Origin: Branchiibius sp. NY16-3462-2
Lineage (GTDB): Bacteria > Actinomycetota > Actinomycetes > Actinomycetales > Dermatophilaceae
Assembly: GCF_001594145.1 (NCBI RefSeq)
Contig: NZ_LVCF01000004.1
Span: 80,912-144,911 of the forward strand
Length of the DNA: 64,000 bases
Reading direction: 5' to 3'
Both the position numbers and the translations under genes were made by a program. Every line of letters begins with the position of its first letter. Position 1 is the stretch's first letter. Shown here piece by piece: positions 33,812 through 42,037 of the stretch. Under the pieces are notes generated by a model. It was not told where the DNA came from and searched no databases. It saw only the letters and a program-made list of their open reading frames with translations.

Positions 33812-34666
33812 GTGAAACGCGCTGCCGTCGCACTGCTCGCAGTCGCCAGCCTCGCCGCATGCGGTAGGGCCACGCCCGCACCCCAGCCACCAGCGCATTC
33901 GCCGACCCACCACTCCGCCACTCAGACACATTCAGCGATCCACCTGCCGCCGGCCGGGGTCGGTTTCGACTACCAGTTGGGCGGTCCGTACGCGCCGCCC
34001 AAGGGTGTGCGGATCGTGGAGCGCGACCGTACGGCACAGCCGGCCGCGGGCGTCTACAACATCTGCTACGTCAACGGGTTCCAGACCCAGCCGGAGGAGT
34101 CGAGGTCGTTCGCGGCGCAGCACCCCGACCTGGTGCTGCAGACGCCCAAGGGGCCCCTGGTCGATCCCGGGTGGCCTGATGAGTACCTCTTCGACACCTC
34201 GACTCCGGCGAAGCGGTCGGCGCTGACCACGATTGTCGGTGGTTGGATCGCCGGCTGCGGCCGCGACGGGTTTTCCGCCGTCGAGGTCGACAATCTGGAC
34301 TCCTTTACCCGCTCCAAAGGCGCCTTGACTGCCGACGACAACCTCGCCCTCGCCGGTGCCTATGCGAAGGCTGCTCACGCGGCGGGACTGGGCATTGCCC
34401 AGAAGAACACCGCCGAGTACTCGGCGAAGGTCCACGCGTTGGGCTATGACTTCGCCATCACCGAGTCGTGCTACCAGTTCTCTGAATGCGCCTCGTACAC
34501 AAAGACTTACCCTGTCGTACTGGATGTCGAGTACGGCGACGAGCTGGGAGAGGACGGCTTCCAACGAGCGTGCGCAGATGCGAACCGGCCCCGTGCCATG
34601 ATCCTTCGCGATCACGACCTGAGCGTTCCCGGCGACGCGGACTACCTCTACCGGACCTGCCCCTAG
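33812..34666 (+). CDS. GH114-like (endo-alpha-1,4-polygalactosaminidase family) lipoprotein
   Basis: Exported lipoprotein of 284 residues: basic start, hydrophobic stretch, lipobox LAACG, a His/Pro/Thr-rich tether, then a TIM-barrel-like domain. GVYNICYVNGFQTQPEES, HPDLVLQTPKGPLVDPGWPDEYLFDTS, GRDGFSAVEVDNLDSF (acidic residues of the active site) and AGLGIAQKNTAEYS are typical of the GH114/TM1410 group, which cuts galactosamine-containing polysaccharides. GTG 33812 is preferred over GTG 33791 because the promoter places transcription start there (leaderless). Natural substrate unknown. Confidence 0.8.
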   Translation: MKRAAVALLAVASLAACGRATPAPQPPAHSPTHHSATQTHSAIHLPPAGVGFDYQLGGPYAPPKGVRIVERDRTAQPAAGVYNICYVNGFQTQPEESRSFAAQHPDLVLQTPKGPLVDPGWPDEYLFDTSTPAKRSALTTIVGGWIAGCGRDGFSAVEVDNLDSFTRSKGALTADDNLALAGAYAKAAHAAGLGIAQKNTAEYSAKVHALGYDFAITESCYQFSECASYTKTYPVVLDVEYGDELGEDGFQRACADANRPRAMILRDHDLSVPGDADYLYRTCP

Positions 34667-34680
34667 TGGACGCGAGGACC

Positions 34681-35184
34681 TCAGCCCGACTCGACCGCCG
34701 ACAGCAGCGCCCGCAGTGCTCCCGCGAGGCGCTCACGATCCCGGGCCGGCACCCGCGCCAGCAACTCCCGTTCGTGCTCGAGCAGATCGGCCATCGCCGC
34801 GTCCACCAGAGTGCGTCCGGAGGGCGTCAGCTGCACCAGGACTCCGCGCCGGTCGCGCGGATCAGGCAGTCGGCGTACCAGACCCCGTCGCTCCAGCCGG
34901 TCCACGCGGTTGGTCATCGTCCCGCTGGTGACCAGCGTCTGTTGCACCAGGACGCCCGGGGACAGTTGGTACGGCGCTCCCACCCGTCGCAGGGCCGACA
35001 ACACGTCGAACTCCCAGGTCTCCAGGTCGTGCTCGTCGAAGGCTGTGGCACGGGCCTGTTCCAACAGCGTGTCGAGCCTGGAGATCCGTGAAAACACCTG
35101 CAGTGGCTCGACATCCAGGTCTCCGCGCTCACGACGCCACGCGGCGACGATGGCGTCGACCTCGTCGCCGACCGGTGCACCCAT
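34681..35184 (-). CDS. MarR-family transcriptional regulator
   Basis: 167-residue winged-helix regulator. The recognition region is QQTLVTSGTMTNRVDRLERRGLVRRLPDPRDRRGVLVQLTPSGRTLVDAA (about residues 80-130), with the conserved D-R wing. Divergent from the methyltransferase gene; the 66-bp gap holds two related palindromes, so it very likely represses itself and its neighbour in response to an unknown small molecule. Confidence 0.88.
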   Translation of the reverse strand: MGAPVGDEVDAIVAAWRRERGDLDVEPLQVFSRISRLDTLLEQARATAFDEHDLETWEFDVLSALRRVGAPYQLSPGVLVQQTLVTSGTMTNRVDRLERRGLVRRLPDPRDRRGVLVQLTPSGRTLVDAAMADLLEHERELLARVPARDRERLAGALRALLSAVESG

Positions 35185-35204
35185 AGGGTCATCGTAGCGT
35201 CAAG

Positions 35205-35222
35205 TCTCTTGACATCGAGATA
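35205..35222. promoter_or_regulatory. Imperfect second MarR operator
   Basis: TCTCTTGACATCGAGATA matches the perfect palindrome 27 bases away at 15 of 18 positions. It contains TTGACA-like sequence (TTGACATC), so it may overlap a -35 box. Placed next to the marR start, it is the likely autoregulatory site. Confidence 0.55.
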
Positions 35223-35231
35223 TCCCGAAAC

Positions 35232-35249
35232 TATCTTGATATCAAGATA
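35232..35249. promoter_or_regulatory. Perfect 18-bp palindrome, MarR operator
   Basis: TATCTTGATATCAAGATA is fully self-complementary and lies 22 bases before the chosen start of the methyltransferase gene. Size and AT-rich centre are typical of MarR-family operators. Binding by the adjacent regulator is inferred from position. Confidence 0.75.
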
Positions 35250-35271
35250 AATGACGACGACGGAGGCAACG

Positions 35272-36054
35272 ATGCCGAGCTGGGACCCGACGCAGTACGA
35301 GAAGTTCGCCACCTTGCGCGACCGGCCGTTCCTGGATCTGCTCTCCCGCGTCGGCGCGCAGGATCCGAAACTGGTCGTGGATCTCGGCTGCGGCAACGGT
35401 CCGCTGACCCTGTTAATGGCCCAGCGCTGGCCGGACGCCCGCATCATCGGCATCGACTCCTCGCCGCAGATGATCGAGCGCGCCCGGGAGGTCGACACGC
35501 AGGGCCGCGTCGAGTGGCAGGTCGGCACCGTCGAGGACTGGGACCCCGCCACCTCGCCCGACGTGCTGATGACCAACGCCACCCTGCAGTGGGTTCCGAC
35601 CCACCGTGACCTCATCCCGCGCTGGCTCCAGGCGCTTCCGGAGGACGGCTGGTTCGCGATGCAGGTGCCCGGCAACTTCGACGCGCCGTCGCACCGGCTG
35701 ATCCGGGATACCGTCGCCGAGCACCCCCGAGCGGCCGAGTTGGTCGGCGCCCTGCGCTCCGATGCGGTCGAGGACCCCACCGGGTACGCCGATCTGCTGG
35801 CGACCCATTGCTCGCACCTTGACGTGTGGGAGACCACCTACCTGCAGATGCTGGATCCTGCTGCGGCACAACGCAGTCCGGTGTTGGAATGGGTGCGCGG
35901 CACAGGTCTGCGGCCGGTGCTGGACCGGCTGCGACCGGAGGAGGTCGAGCCGTTCGAGGCCGCACTCACCGCGAAATACGATCGGGCCTACCCGCGCAAG
36001 CCGTACGGGGTGCCGTTCGAGTTCCGCCGGGTCTTCGCGGTGGGAGCCATCTGA
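35272..36054 (+). CDS. tam: Trans-aconitate 2-methyltransferase
   Basis: SAM-dependent methyltransferase, 260 residues, that esterifies trans-aconitate, a by-product that inhibits aconitase. WDPTQYEKFATLRDRPFLDLLSRV at the N-terminus, the SAM loop VVDLGCGNGPLT, and NATLQWVPTHRDLIPRW are the Tam pattern. The start is ATG 35272 because GGAGG is 5 bases before it; ATG 35251 would sit directly on the operator without a ribosome-binding site. The stop overlaps the next ATG as TGATG-type overlap. Under probable MarR control. Confidence 0.88.
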   Translation: MPSWDPTQYEKFATLRDRPFLDLLSRVGAQDPKLVVDLGCGNGPLTLLMAQRWPDARIIGIDSSPQMIERAREVDTQGRVEWQVGTVEDWDPATSPDVLMTNATLQWVPTHRDLIPRWLQALPEDGWFAMQVPGNFDAPSHRLIRDTVAEHPRAAELVGALRSDAVEDPTGYADLLATHCSHLDVWETTYLQMLDPAAAQRSPVLEWVRGTGLRPVLDRLRPEEVEPFEAALTAKYDRAYPRKPYGVPFEFRRVFAVGAI

Positions 36055-36413
36055 TGGCCGCGATGGGGCTGCACCACGTGCAGATCGCCTGTCCTGCCGG
36101 CAGCGAGGATGAGCTGCGCGCGTTCTACGGCGGCGTGCTCGGCCTGCCGGAGATCCCGAAACCGCCGATCCTGGCGGCCCGCGGTGGCTGCTGGTTCCAG
36201 GTCGGCCCGCAGGAACTGCACTGCGGCGTGGAGCCGGGCTTCCAACCGGCGCGCAAGGCGCACCCCTGCCTCCTGGTCGATGACCTCGAAACCGTGGCGA
36301 GCGCCGTACGGGCAGCAGGACACGACGTCACCTACGACGAGTCGATCCCCGGCGTGCACCGGTTCCACACCGCGGACCCGGTGGGTAATCGCCTGGAAAT
36401 CCAGCAGGCCTAG
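36054..36413 (+). CDS. VOC-superfamily (glyoxalase/dioxygenase-like) protein
   Basis: 119-residue single VOC module with paired beta-alpha-beta-beta-beta halves: LHHVQIACPAGSEDELRAFYGGVLGLPEI at the start and GVHRFHTADPVGNRLEIQQA at the end. His in LHHVQ and Glu in LEIQ occupy metal-ligand positions of the fold. Coupled to tam by a one-base overlap. Substrate unknown; might detoxify a related metabolite. Stop codons overlap the convergent TetR gene. Confidence 0.83.
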   Translation: MAAMGLHHVQIACPAGSEDELRAFYGGVLGLPEIPKPPILAARGGCWFQVGPQELHCGVEPGFQPARKAHPCLLVDDLETVASAVRAAGHDVTYDESIPGVHRFHTADPVGNRLEIQQA

Positions 36414-37084
36414 TCCGCAGCCGCGGAGACGGTCTCCCGGGACTCGTCGCGGGCGTGCAGGTGACCGCTGTACTTCAGGGTCGGGCTCTGCTGCAGGCCG
36501 CGCATGCCGTTCCAGGTGAGGTTCACGATGTGCTGGGCGACCTCCTCCTTGGAGAACTCCGATCCGCGCTCCAGCCACCAGTCGCCGGACAACGCGAGCT
36601 GGCCGACCAACATCTGGGTGTAGATCGGTACCGGCGTCGAGTCGATCTGGTGGCGGTCGAACATCGGCACCAGCGCGCCCTCGACGGCCCGGGCCACCTC
36701 CGACATGAGACTGGCCAGAGATCCCGTGGTGTGCCAACTCGGCGCGTCGCGCGACAGCACCCGGAACGCAGCGGGCTTCTCCTCGACGAAAGTCAGCAGA
36801 CCCCACACCGCCTGCTCCAGCAACTCCCGCTCGCCGTCGCAGTCGCCCAGGAATTCGGTCACCGCATCCGCCAGCTCACGCATCGAGCGGTCGATGACGA
36901 CGGCGTAGAGGCCTTCCTTTCCGCCGAAATGCTCGTAGATCACGGGCTTGGTGACGGACGCGCGGGAGGCCAGTTGCTCCACGGAGACGCCTTGGACGCC
37001 TTCCTCTGCGAACACTTCACGTGCGACGGTGATCAGTTGTTCCCGGCGCTCGGCCGCGGTCATCCTCTGACGTTGAGGCTTCAT
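36410..37084 (-). CDS. TetR-family regulator, likely orthologue of Rv1019
   Basis: 224 residues from ATG 37084; the longer open frame runs back through the tRNA and is not real. The HTH is VQGVSVEQLASRASVTKPVIYEHFGGKEGLYAVVIDRS. Position beside a Gln tRNA and near glmU is the same as Rv1019 in M. tuberculosis. The upstream DNA has CAATGCATTG (37088-37097) and two copies of ACAATG, a possible operator for self-control. Confidence 0.86.
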   Translation of the reverse strand: MKPQRQRMTAAERREQLITVAREVFAEEGVQGVSVEQLASRASVTKPVIYEHFGGKEGLYAVVIDRSMRELADAVTEFLGDCDGERELLEQAVWGLLTFVEEKPAAFRVLSRDAPSWHTTGSLASLMSEVARAVEGALVPMFDRHQIDSTPVPIYTQMLVGQLALSGDWWLERGSEFSKEEVAQHIVNLTWNGMRGLQQSPTLKYSGHLHARDESRETVSAAAD

Positions 37085-37151
37085 AGCAATGCATTGTCCA
37101 CCCATTGTGTCGTTTACGCTTGCCCGTGGCCTGCCCGAGTGGATAGGTCGT

Positions 37152-37230
37152 TCCCCGGTTGCTCTGCTGGCAGGGGCCGCCTGACTTTGAATCAGGATTA
37201 GCGACGTTGGTTCGATTCCAACCCGGGGAG
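37152..37230 (+). tRNA. tRNA-Gln (anticodon TTG), structurally unusual
   Basis: Acceptor arms TCCCCGG (37152-37158) and CCGGGGA (37223-37229) pair fully. The anticodon stem CCTGA/TCAGG encloses loop CTTTGAA, giving anticodon TTG with U33. The T arm is GTTGG-TTCGATT-CCAAC. The D arm (GCTC/GGGC) is followed by two bases instead of one, and the variable loop is about 9 bases instead of 4-5, so the total is 79 nt before CA. No CCA is encoded. The position matches the tRNA-Gln next to the TetR gene in other actinobacteria. Confidence 0.75.
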
Positions 37231-37255
37231 CATCACCGCAGGTCAGGCGGTAGAC

Positions 37256-37295
37256 AACGCTCCTCCCCGGTTCCACGGGGAGGAGCGTTGCTTTT
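37256..37295. terminator. Terminator after tRNA-Gln, also facing the alcohol dehydrogenase
   Basis: A perfect 13-bp stem (37256-37268 with 37277-37289), 8-base loop, followed by GCTTTT on the plus strand. On the minus strand it also lies downstream of the alcohol dehydrogenase gene, so it may work in both directions. Confidence 0.75.
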
Positions 37296-37329
37296 AGCTG
37301 GTCACAACAGAGGTCACAACCGGCTGAAA

Positions 37330-38385
37330 TCAGGCCTCCAGAATCACTTTCAGTGCCTTGGTTTCCGCTGCCCGCGAGAACGTGTCGTAGGCCTGCAGGA
37401 TGTCCCCGAGGGCAAAGCGGTGGCTGATGAAGTCACCTGCGTCGATCTTGTGCTGGGCGAGCATCTTGATCAGCATCGGCGAGGTGTTGGTGTTGACCAG
37501 CCCGGTCGAGACCACGATGTTGTCGATCCACTTGGTGTCCAGCGGGAACTCCACCGGCTTGCCGTGCACACCGACGTTGGCAACGTGTCCGCCAGGGCGT
37601 ACCAGCGACAACGCCATGTCCCAGGTCGCCGGCACTCCAACGGCTTCGACCGAGACGTCCACGCCCAGTCCGTCGGTCATGGCAAAGACCTGCTCGCGCC
37701 AATCGCCGTCGGAGGCCACCACCCCGTCGGTCGCGCCGAACCGTTTCGCCTGTTCGACGCGGTTGGCGTCCAGGTCGACGGCGATCACCCGGCTGGGGCC
37801 GTACAGGCCAGCAGTGGCCATCGCGGCCAGGCCCACCGGTCCGGCACCGATGATGGCCACGACGTCGCCGGGCTGCACGTTGCCGTAGCGGATGCCGATC
37901 TCGTGACCGGTCGGCAGGATGTCGGAGATCATCACCGCCTCCTCGGCAGCCACCCCCTCCGGCAGTTTGTACAGCGAGGTCTCCGCGAAGGGCACCCGGA
38001 CCAGTTCTGCCTGGGTCCCGTCGATCAGGTGACCGAAGATCCAGCCGATGCCGCTCGCGCCCTCGTCCGCGAGGCAGTGCGAGTAGATCCCCTTCTTGCA
38101 GTAGCTGCACTTACCGCAGGAGGAGATGCACGAGATGATGACGCGGTCGCCAACCGCGAGATCGGTGACAGCAGAACCGATTTCGGTGATCACACCGACG
38201 CCTTCGTGGCCCAGGATGCGGCCGTCGGTGACTGCGGGAACGTCGCCTTTGAGGATGTGTAGGTCGGTGCCACAGATAGTGGTCTGTTCGATGCGGACGA
38301 TGGCATCGGTGGGTTTGAGGATCGTGGGATCGGGAACCTCTTCCCAGTTCTTCTGGCCGGGTCCGTGGAATACGAGCGCCTTCAT
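37330..38385 (-). CDS. Zinc-dependent alcohol dehydrogenase
   Basis: Medium-chain dehydrogenase/reductase, 351 residues from ATG 38385. Catalytic zinc ligands are in TTICGTDLH and GHEGVGVI; structural zinc cysteines are in CISSCGKCSYCKKGIYSHC; the Rossmann motif is GAGPVGLAAMAT with DLDANR following, which favours NAD. It resembles the group that includes isopropanol/butanol dehydrogenases (TSGIGWIFGHLIDGTQAELVR). Natural substrate cannot be told. Transcribed alone. Confidence 0.88.
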   Translation of the reverse strand: MKALVFHGPGQKNWEEVPDPTILKPTDAIVRIEQTTICGTDLHILKGDVPAVTDGRILGHEGVGVITEIGSAVTDLAVGDRVIISCISSCGKCSYCKKGIYSHCLADEGASGIGWIFGHLIDGTQAELVRVPFAETSLYKLPEGVAAEEAVMISDILPTGHEIGIRYGNVQPGDVVAIIGAGPVGLAAMATAGLYGPSRVIAVDLDANRVEQAKRFGATDGVVASDGDWREQVFAMTDGLGVDVSVEAVGVPATWDMALSLVRPGGHVANVGVHGKPVEFPLDTKWIDNIVVSTGLVNTNTSPMLIKMLAQHKIDAGDFISHRFALGDILQAYDTFSRAAETKALKVILEA

Positions 38386-38517
38386 GATCGCCTGCCTTTC
38401 GCTCACGCCGCGAGGTTGCGGCTGGATCACGCTCGGCGGAGGTGTCGGGCGCGATGGAAGTCGGCCTGCTTTCAGCCTAGAGCGCTGACCGGGGCGCGGC
38501 TAGCGTGTCGGGCATAG

Positions 38518-39396
38518 TCAGCCCACGGCGCGGATCGCCGTGCACACCGCGTCCATCGCCAGCAGTCGCACGACATCGACGTGCGCCGCGACCTCGCCCG
38601 TTGCCGCAGCCACGAACGCGTCCCCGTCGAAGCGGGTGTGCGGTGGCGTCACAGCCCGGGCCAGCCCGTCGTGGGCTCCCTGCGCGACAAGGAAGCAGTC
38701 CGTCTTGCTGAGGGCGGCGTTGGTCACGACCACACCGATCGTGGTGTTGCTGCGGTAATCGGGCGCCGCCGCCAGCAGGGCATCGACGATGCCCAGGTCG
38801 ACCGGGCCGGTGCCGGGATCGATGTCACCGAAGGCGTTCACCGCACACAGCGCACCCACCACCAACTCGCCCACCTGCGCCTCGGCGTACCGCAATCCGC
38901 CCGGTCGGCGATCCTCGCCACGCCAGTTCGACACGCAGGCACCTGTCCCGGCCCCCACCGGACCGTTCAGGACCGAAGCGCTGTCCTGGGCCGCGGCGTA
39001 ACCCGCCGCCGCGTCGGGGTAGGCCTCCGGTGAGCCGACCAGGCGGTCGAAGAGCGCGAGGGTGGGTACGACAGGCACGTTGCCGGCCGGGGTGGGCACT
39101 CCGCGGCCGCGCTCGGCATAGAAGCGCATCACGCCGTCCGCTGCCGCCAGACCGAAAGCCGAGCCACCGGCCAGCAGCACGCCGTCGAAGCTCTGGACGG
39201 TCTTGTCCGGCGCCAACGCGTCCAACTCCCGGGAAGCCGGTGCACCACCGCGGACCTCCGCCGAGGCGACGGTCCCAGGTGGCAGGTCCATCAGCGTGCA
39301 TCCGGTGCGGGCGACCGGGTCGGTCCAGTGCCCGACCCGCACACCACGGACGCCGATCACCTCGCTGAGCACAGCCACGCGGCCACCGTAGGGCAC
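38518..39396 (-). CDS. P1-family (DmpA-like) peptidase
   Basis: N-terminal-nucleophile hydrolase of the S58/DmpA family, 292 residues from GTG 39396 (GTG 39378 and 39372 are alternatives). GVRVGHWTD, the SFDGVLLAGGSAFGLAAADGV stretch and GPVGAGTGA are conserved. Self-cleavage in this family gives a beta chain starting at Ser/Thr; here the site is RSNTTIGVVVTNAAL, so a Thr nucleophile is likely. Such enzymes remove N-terminal residues from small peptides. Divergent from glmU. Confidence 0.85.
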   Translation of the reverse strand: MPYGGRVAVLSEVIGVRGVRVGHWTDPVARTGCTLMDLPPGTVASAEVRGGAPASRELDALAPDKTVQSFDGVLLAGGSAFGLAAADGVMRFYAERGRGVPTPAGNVPVVPTLALFDRLVGSPEAYPDAAAGYAAAQDSASVLNGPVGAGTGACVSNWRGEDRRPGGLRYAEAQVGELVVGALCAVNAFGDIDPGTGPVDLGIVDALLAAAPDYRSNTTIGVVVTNAALSKTDCFLVAQGAHDGLARAVTPPHTRFDGDAFVAAATGEVAAHVDVVRLLAMDAVCTAIRAVG

Positions 39397-39503
39397 CAGT
39401 GAGTAGCGACGCGTGTCCGAACGCGAGGTGTCCAGCCGGTAACATCGCCTGTGCTGATGCCCGTCGACGGGCGACCGGCCGCTCGATCAAAGGAGTCTCG
39501 CGA

Positions 39504-41033
39504 GTGAGCGCCACCCCTGCCGCCGTGATCGTCCTCGCTGCCGGTGACGGTACGCGAATGCGAAGCCAGACCAGCAAGATGCTGCATAAGATCGCGGGTC
39601 GCACCCTCGTCTCGCACGCGGTGCACGCCGCGGTCGGCACCCACGCGCCGTACATCGCGGTCACCGTGCGCGCCCACCGGGACGCGGTCGCTGCTGAGGT
39701 GCTGGCCAGCTTCCCCGAGGCCGTGATCGCCGACCAGGACGACATCCCCGGCACTGGGCGGGCCGCGGAGTGCGGGCTGGCCGCGCTGCCCGCCGACCTG
39801 TCCGGCACCATCATCGTCACGTACGGCGACACCCCCTTGCTCTCCGCCGAGACCCTCGTGTCGCTCACTGAGCGGCACGAAGCCACGGCCAACGCGATCA
39901 CGGTCCTCACCACGCACGTGCCCGACCCGAGCGGGTACGGCCGGATCCTGCGTGACGCCGACGGCAGCGTCACGGGGATCATCGAGGACAAGGACGCCCG
40001 GGCGGCGCAGGCCGAGGGCGGCCCGATGGCACACGCAGTCGAGATCGACGAAATCAACTCCGGCATCTACGCATTCAGCGTCGAGGTGCTACGCGAGTTG
40101 CTGCCGAAGGTCGGCACCGACAACAACCAGCACGAGAAGTACCTCACCGATGTGCTGGCGCTGGCCCGCGACAACGGCGGTCGCGTGGAGGCGCTGGTCA
40201 TCGACGACACCCCGCAGATCCTGGGCGTCAACGACAAGTCGCAACTGGCCCAACTGGGCAAGGAACTCAACGAGCGCCTCGTCAAGAAGCTGATGGTCGA
40301 GCAGGGCGCGATCGTGATCGATCCGGCCACCACCTGGGTCGATGCGGAGGTCACGGTCGGCGCGGACACCGTGATCCACCCCGGCTGCCAGCTGCTGGGC
40401 GCGACCAGTATCGGTGTCGAATGCACGATCGGACCCGACACCACGCTCAAGGACACCGAGGTCGACGACGGGGCGAGCGTCGTACGCACCCATGCCGAGC
40501 TCGCGGTCATCGGCCCGCAGGCCACCGTCGGCCCGTTCTCCTATCTGCGCCCCGGCACCACGCTGGGTGCCCGCGGCAAGATCGGCGGATTCGTCGAGAC
40601 CAAGAACGCGCAGATCGGCGACGACGCGAAGGTCCCGCACCTGACCTACTGCGGTGACGCCACCATCGGCGAGGGCGCCAACATCGGCGCCGGCACGATC
40701 TTCGCCAACTTCGACGGCGTCACCAAGAACCACACCACCGTGGGGCGCTATAGCTTCGTCGGGTCCAACAGCGTCATCGTGGCGCCCGGTTCGATCGCCG
40801 ACGGCACGTACGTCGCGGCGGGCTCCGCGGTCACCGCACCTGTCGGCCCGGGGGAGTTGGCGGTGACGCGGGCCCGGCAACGCAACGTCGAGGGCTGGGT
40901 CGCCCGCCGCCGCGCCGGGACGGCCACGGACGCGGCCGCCCAAGCAGCCGTTGCGCAGGGACTCGCCGCGGCGCAACAGGGACTGGAAGAATCAGCGGCA
41001 TCCGCGTCGGCAGCCACGGAAGAGAACGCATGA
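39504..41033 (+). CDS. glmU: Bifunctional N-acetylglucosamine-1-phosphate uridyltransferase / glucosamine-1-phosphate acetyltransferase
   Basis: Makes UDP-GlcNAc for peptidoglycan. 509 residues from GTG 39504, with AAGGAG 8 bases before. The N-terminal uridyltransferase has VIVLAAGDGTRMRS and the YGDTPLL, GYGRI and EINSGIYAF motifs; the C-terminal left-handed beta helix (about 260-470) shows hexapeptide repeats and the KNHTTVG acetyltransferase segment. An extra Ala/Thr/Glu-rich tail of about 30 residues ends the protein. Overlaps prs by 4 bases. Confidence 0.96.
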   Translation: MSATPAAVIVLAAGDGTRMRSQTSKMLHKIAGRTLVSHAVHAAVGTHAPYIAVTVRAHRDAVAAEVLASFPEAVIADQDDIPGTGRAAECGLAALPADLSGTIIVTYGDTPLLSAETLVSLTERHEATANAITVLTTHVPDPSGYGRILRDADGSVTGIIEDKDARAAQAEGGPMAHAVEIDEINSGIYAFSVEVLRELLPKVGTDNNQHEKYLTDVLALARDNGGRVEALVIDDTPQILGVNDKSQLAQLGKELNERLVKKLMVEQGAIVIDPATTWVDAEVTVGADTVIHPGCQLLGATSIGVECTIGPDTTLKDTEVDDGASVVRTHAELAVIGPQATVGPFSYLRPGTTLGARGKIGGFVETKNAQIGDDAKVPHLTYCGDATIGEGANIGAGTIFANFDGVTKNHTTVGRYSFVGSNSVIVAPGSIADGTYVAAGSAVTAPVGPGELAVTRARQRNVEGWVARRRAGTATDAAAQAAVAQGLAAAQQGLEESAASASAATEENA

Positions 41034-42013
41034 ACACCAGCATGAAGCGCACCACCGAGAAGAACCTGATGGTCTTCAGCGGGCGGGCCCACCCGGATCT
41101 GGCGCAGCACGTGGCCAAGGAGCTGGGCACCGAGCTGGTGCCGACCGCCGCGTACGACTTCGCGAACACCGAGCTCTACGTGCGGTTCGAGGAGTCGGTG
41201 CGTGGCTGCGATGCGTTCGTCATCCAGAGCCACACCGCGCCGATCAACACCTGGATCATGGAGCACCTGATCATGGTCGACGCGCTCAAGCGGGCTTCGG
41301 CCAAGCGGATCACCGTGGTCCTGCCGTACTACGGCTACGCGCGTCAGGACAAGAAGTCCCGCGGCCGCGAGCCGATCAGCGCCCGCCTGATGGCCGACCT
41401 GTTCAAGACCGCGGGCGCCGACCGGCTCATCGCCGTCGACCTGCACACCGATCAGATCCAGGGTTTCTTCGACGGCCCGGTGGACCACCTCCAGGCGCTG
41501 CCGATCCTGACCGACTACGTCGCCGAGAAGTACGCCGATGAGGACCTTGTCGTCGTATCTCCCGACGCCGGGCGGATCAAGGTGGCGGAGTCGTGGTCGC
41601 GGCGGTTGCAGAACGCCCCGCTGGCCTTCATCCACAAGACCCGCGACGTGACCCGGCCCAACGAGTCGGTCGCCAACCGGGTCATCGGCCAGGTGCAGGG
41701 CCGCACCTGCATCCTGGTCGACGACATGATCGACTCCGGTGGAACCATCTGCCACGCCGCGGACGCCCTGATGAAGGAAGGCGCCGCCAGCGTCATCATC
41801 GCCGCGACGCACGCGATCTTCTCGGGCCCGGCGGTGCAGCGGCTGAGCGAATCAGTGGCCCGCGAGGTCATCGTCACCGACACGTTGCCGGTCGGCCCGG
41901 ACAAGCAGTTCGAAGGGCTGACCGTCCTGCCGATCGCCCCGCTGCTGGCCGAAGCCATCTCCCAGGTCTTCGGAGATGGTTCGGTGACCAGCATGTTCGA
42001 GGCGGACCACTAG
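41030..42013 (+). CDS. prs: Ribose-phosphate pyrophosphokinase
   Basis: Makes PRPP from ribose 5-phosphate and ATP. 327 residues; GYARQDKKSRGREPISARLMADL is the ATP/Mg loop, DLHTDQIQGFFDGPVDHL the catalytic histidine region, and ILVDDMIDSGGTI the PRPP-binding motif. Starts with an ATGA overlap on glmU; glmU-prs is a conserved pair. Confidence 0.96.
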   Translation: MNTSMKRTTEKNLMVFSGRAHPDLAQHVAKELGTELVPTAAYDFANTELYVRFEESVRGCDAFVIQSHTAPINTWIMEHLIMVDALKRASAKRITVVLPYYGYARQDKKSRGREPISARLMADLFKTAGADRLIAVDLHTDQIQGFFDGPVDHLQALPILTDYVAEKYADEDLVVVSPDAGRIKVAESWSRRLQNAPLAFIHKTRDVTRPNESVANRVIGQVQGRTCILVDDMIDSGGTICHAADALMKEGAASVIIAATHAIFSGPAVQRLSESVAREVIVTDTLPVGPDKQFEGLTVLPIAPLLAEAISQVFGDGSVTSMFEADH

Positions 42014-42037
42014 TCCGTACCGCTCATCGGGGTCGGC

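Noticed and set aside
37131..37151. Box-A-like sequence suggesting a longer tRNA starting near 37131
   Set aside because: The only acceptor partner of the 3' strand CCGGGGA is TCCCCGG at 37152, so the tRNA starts there.
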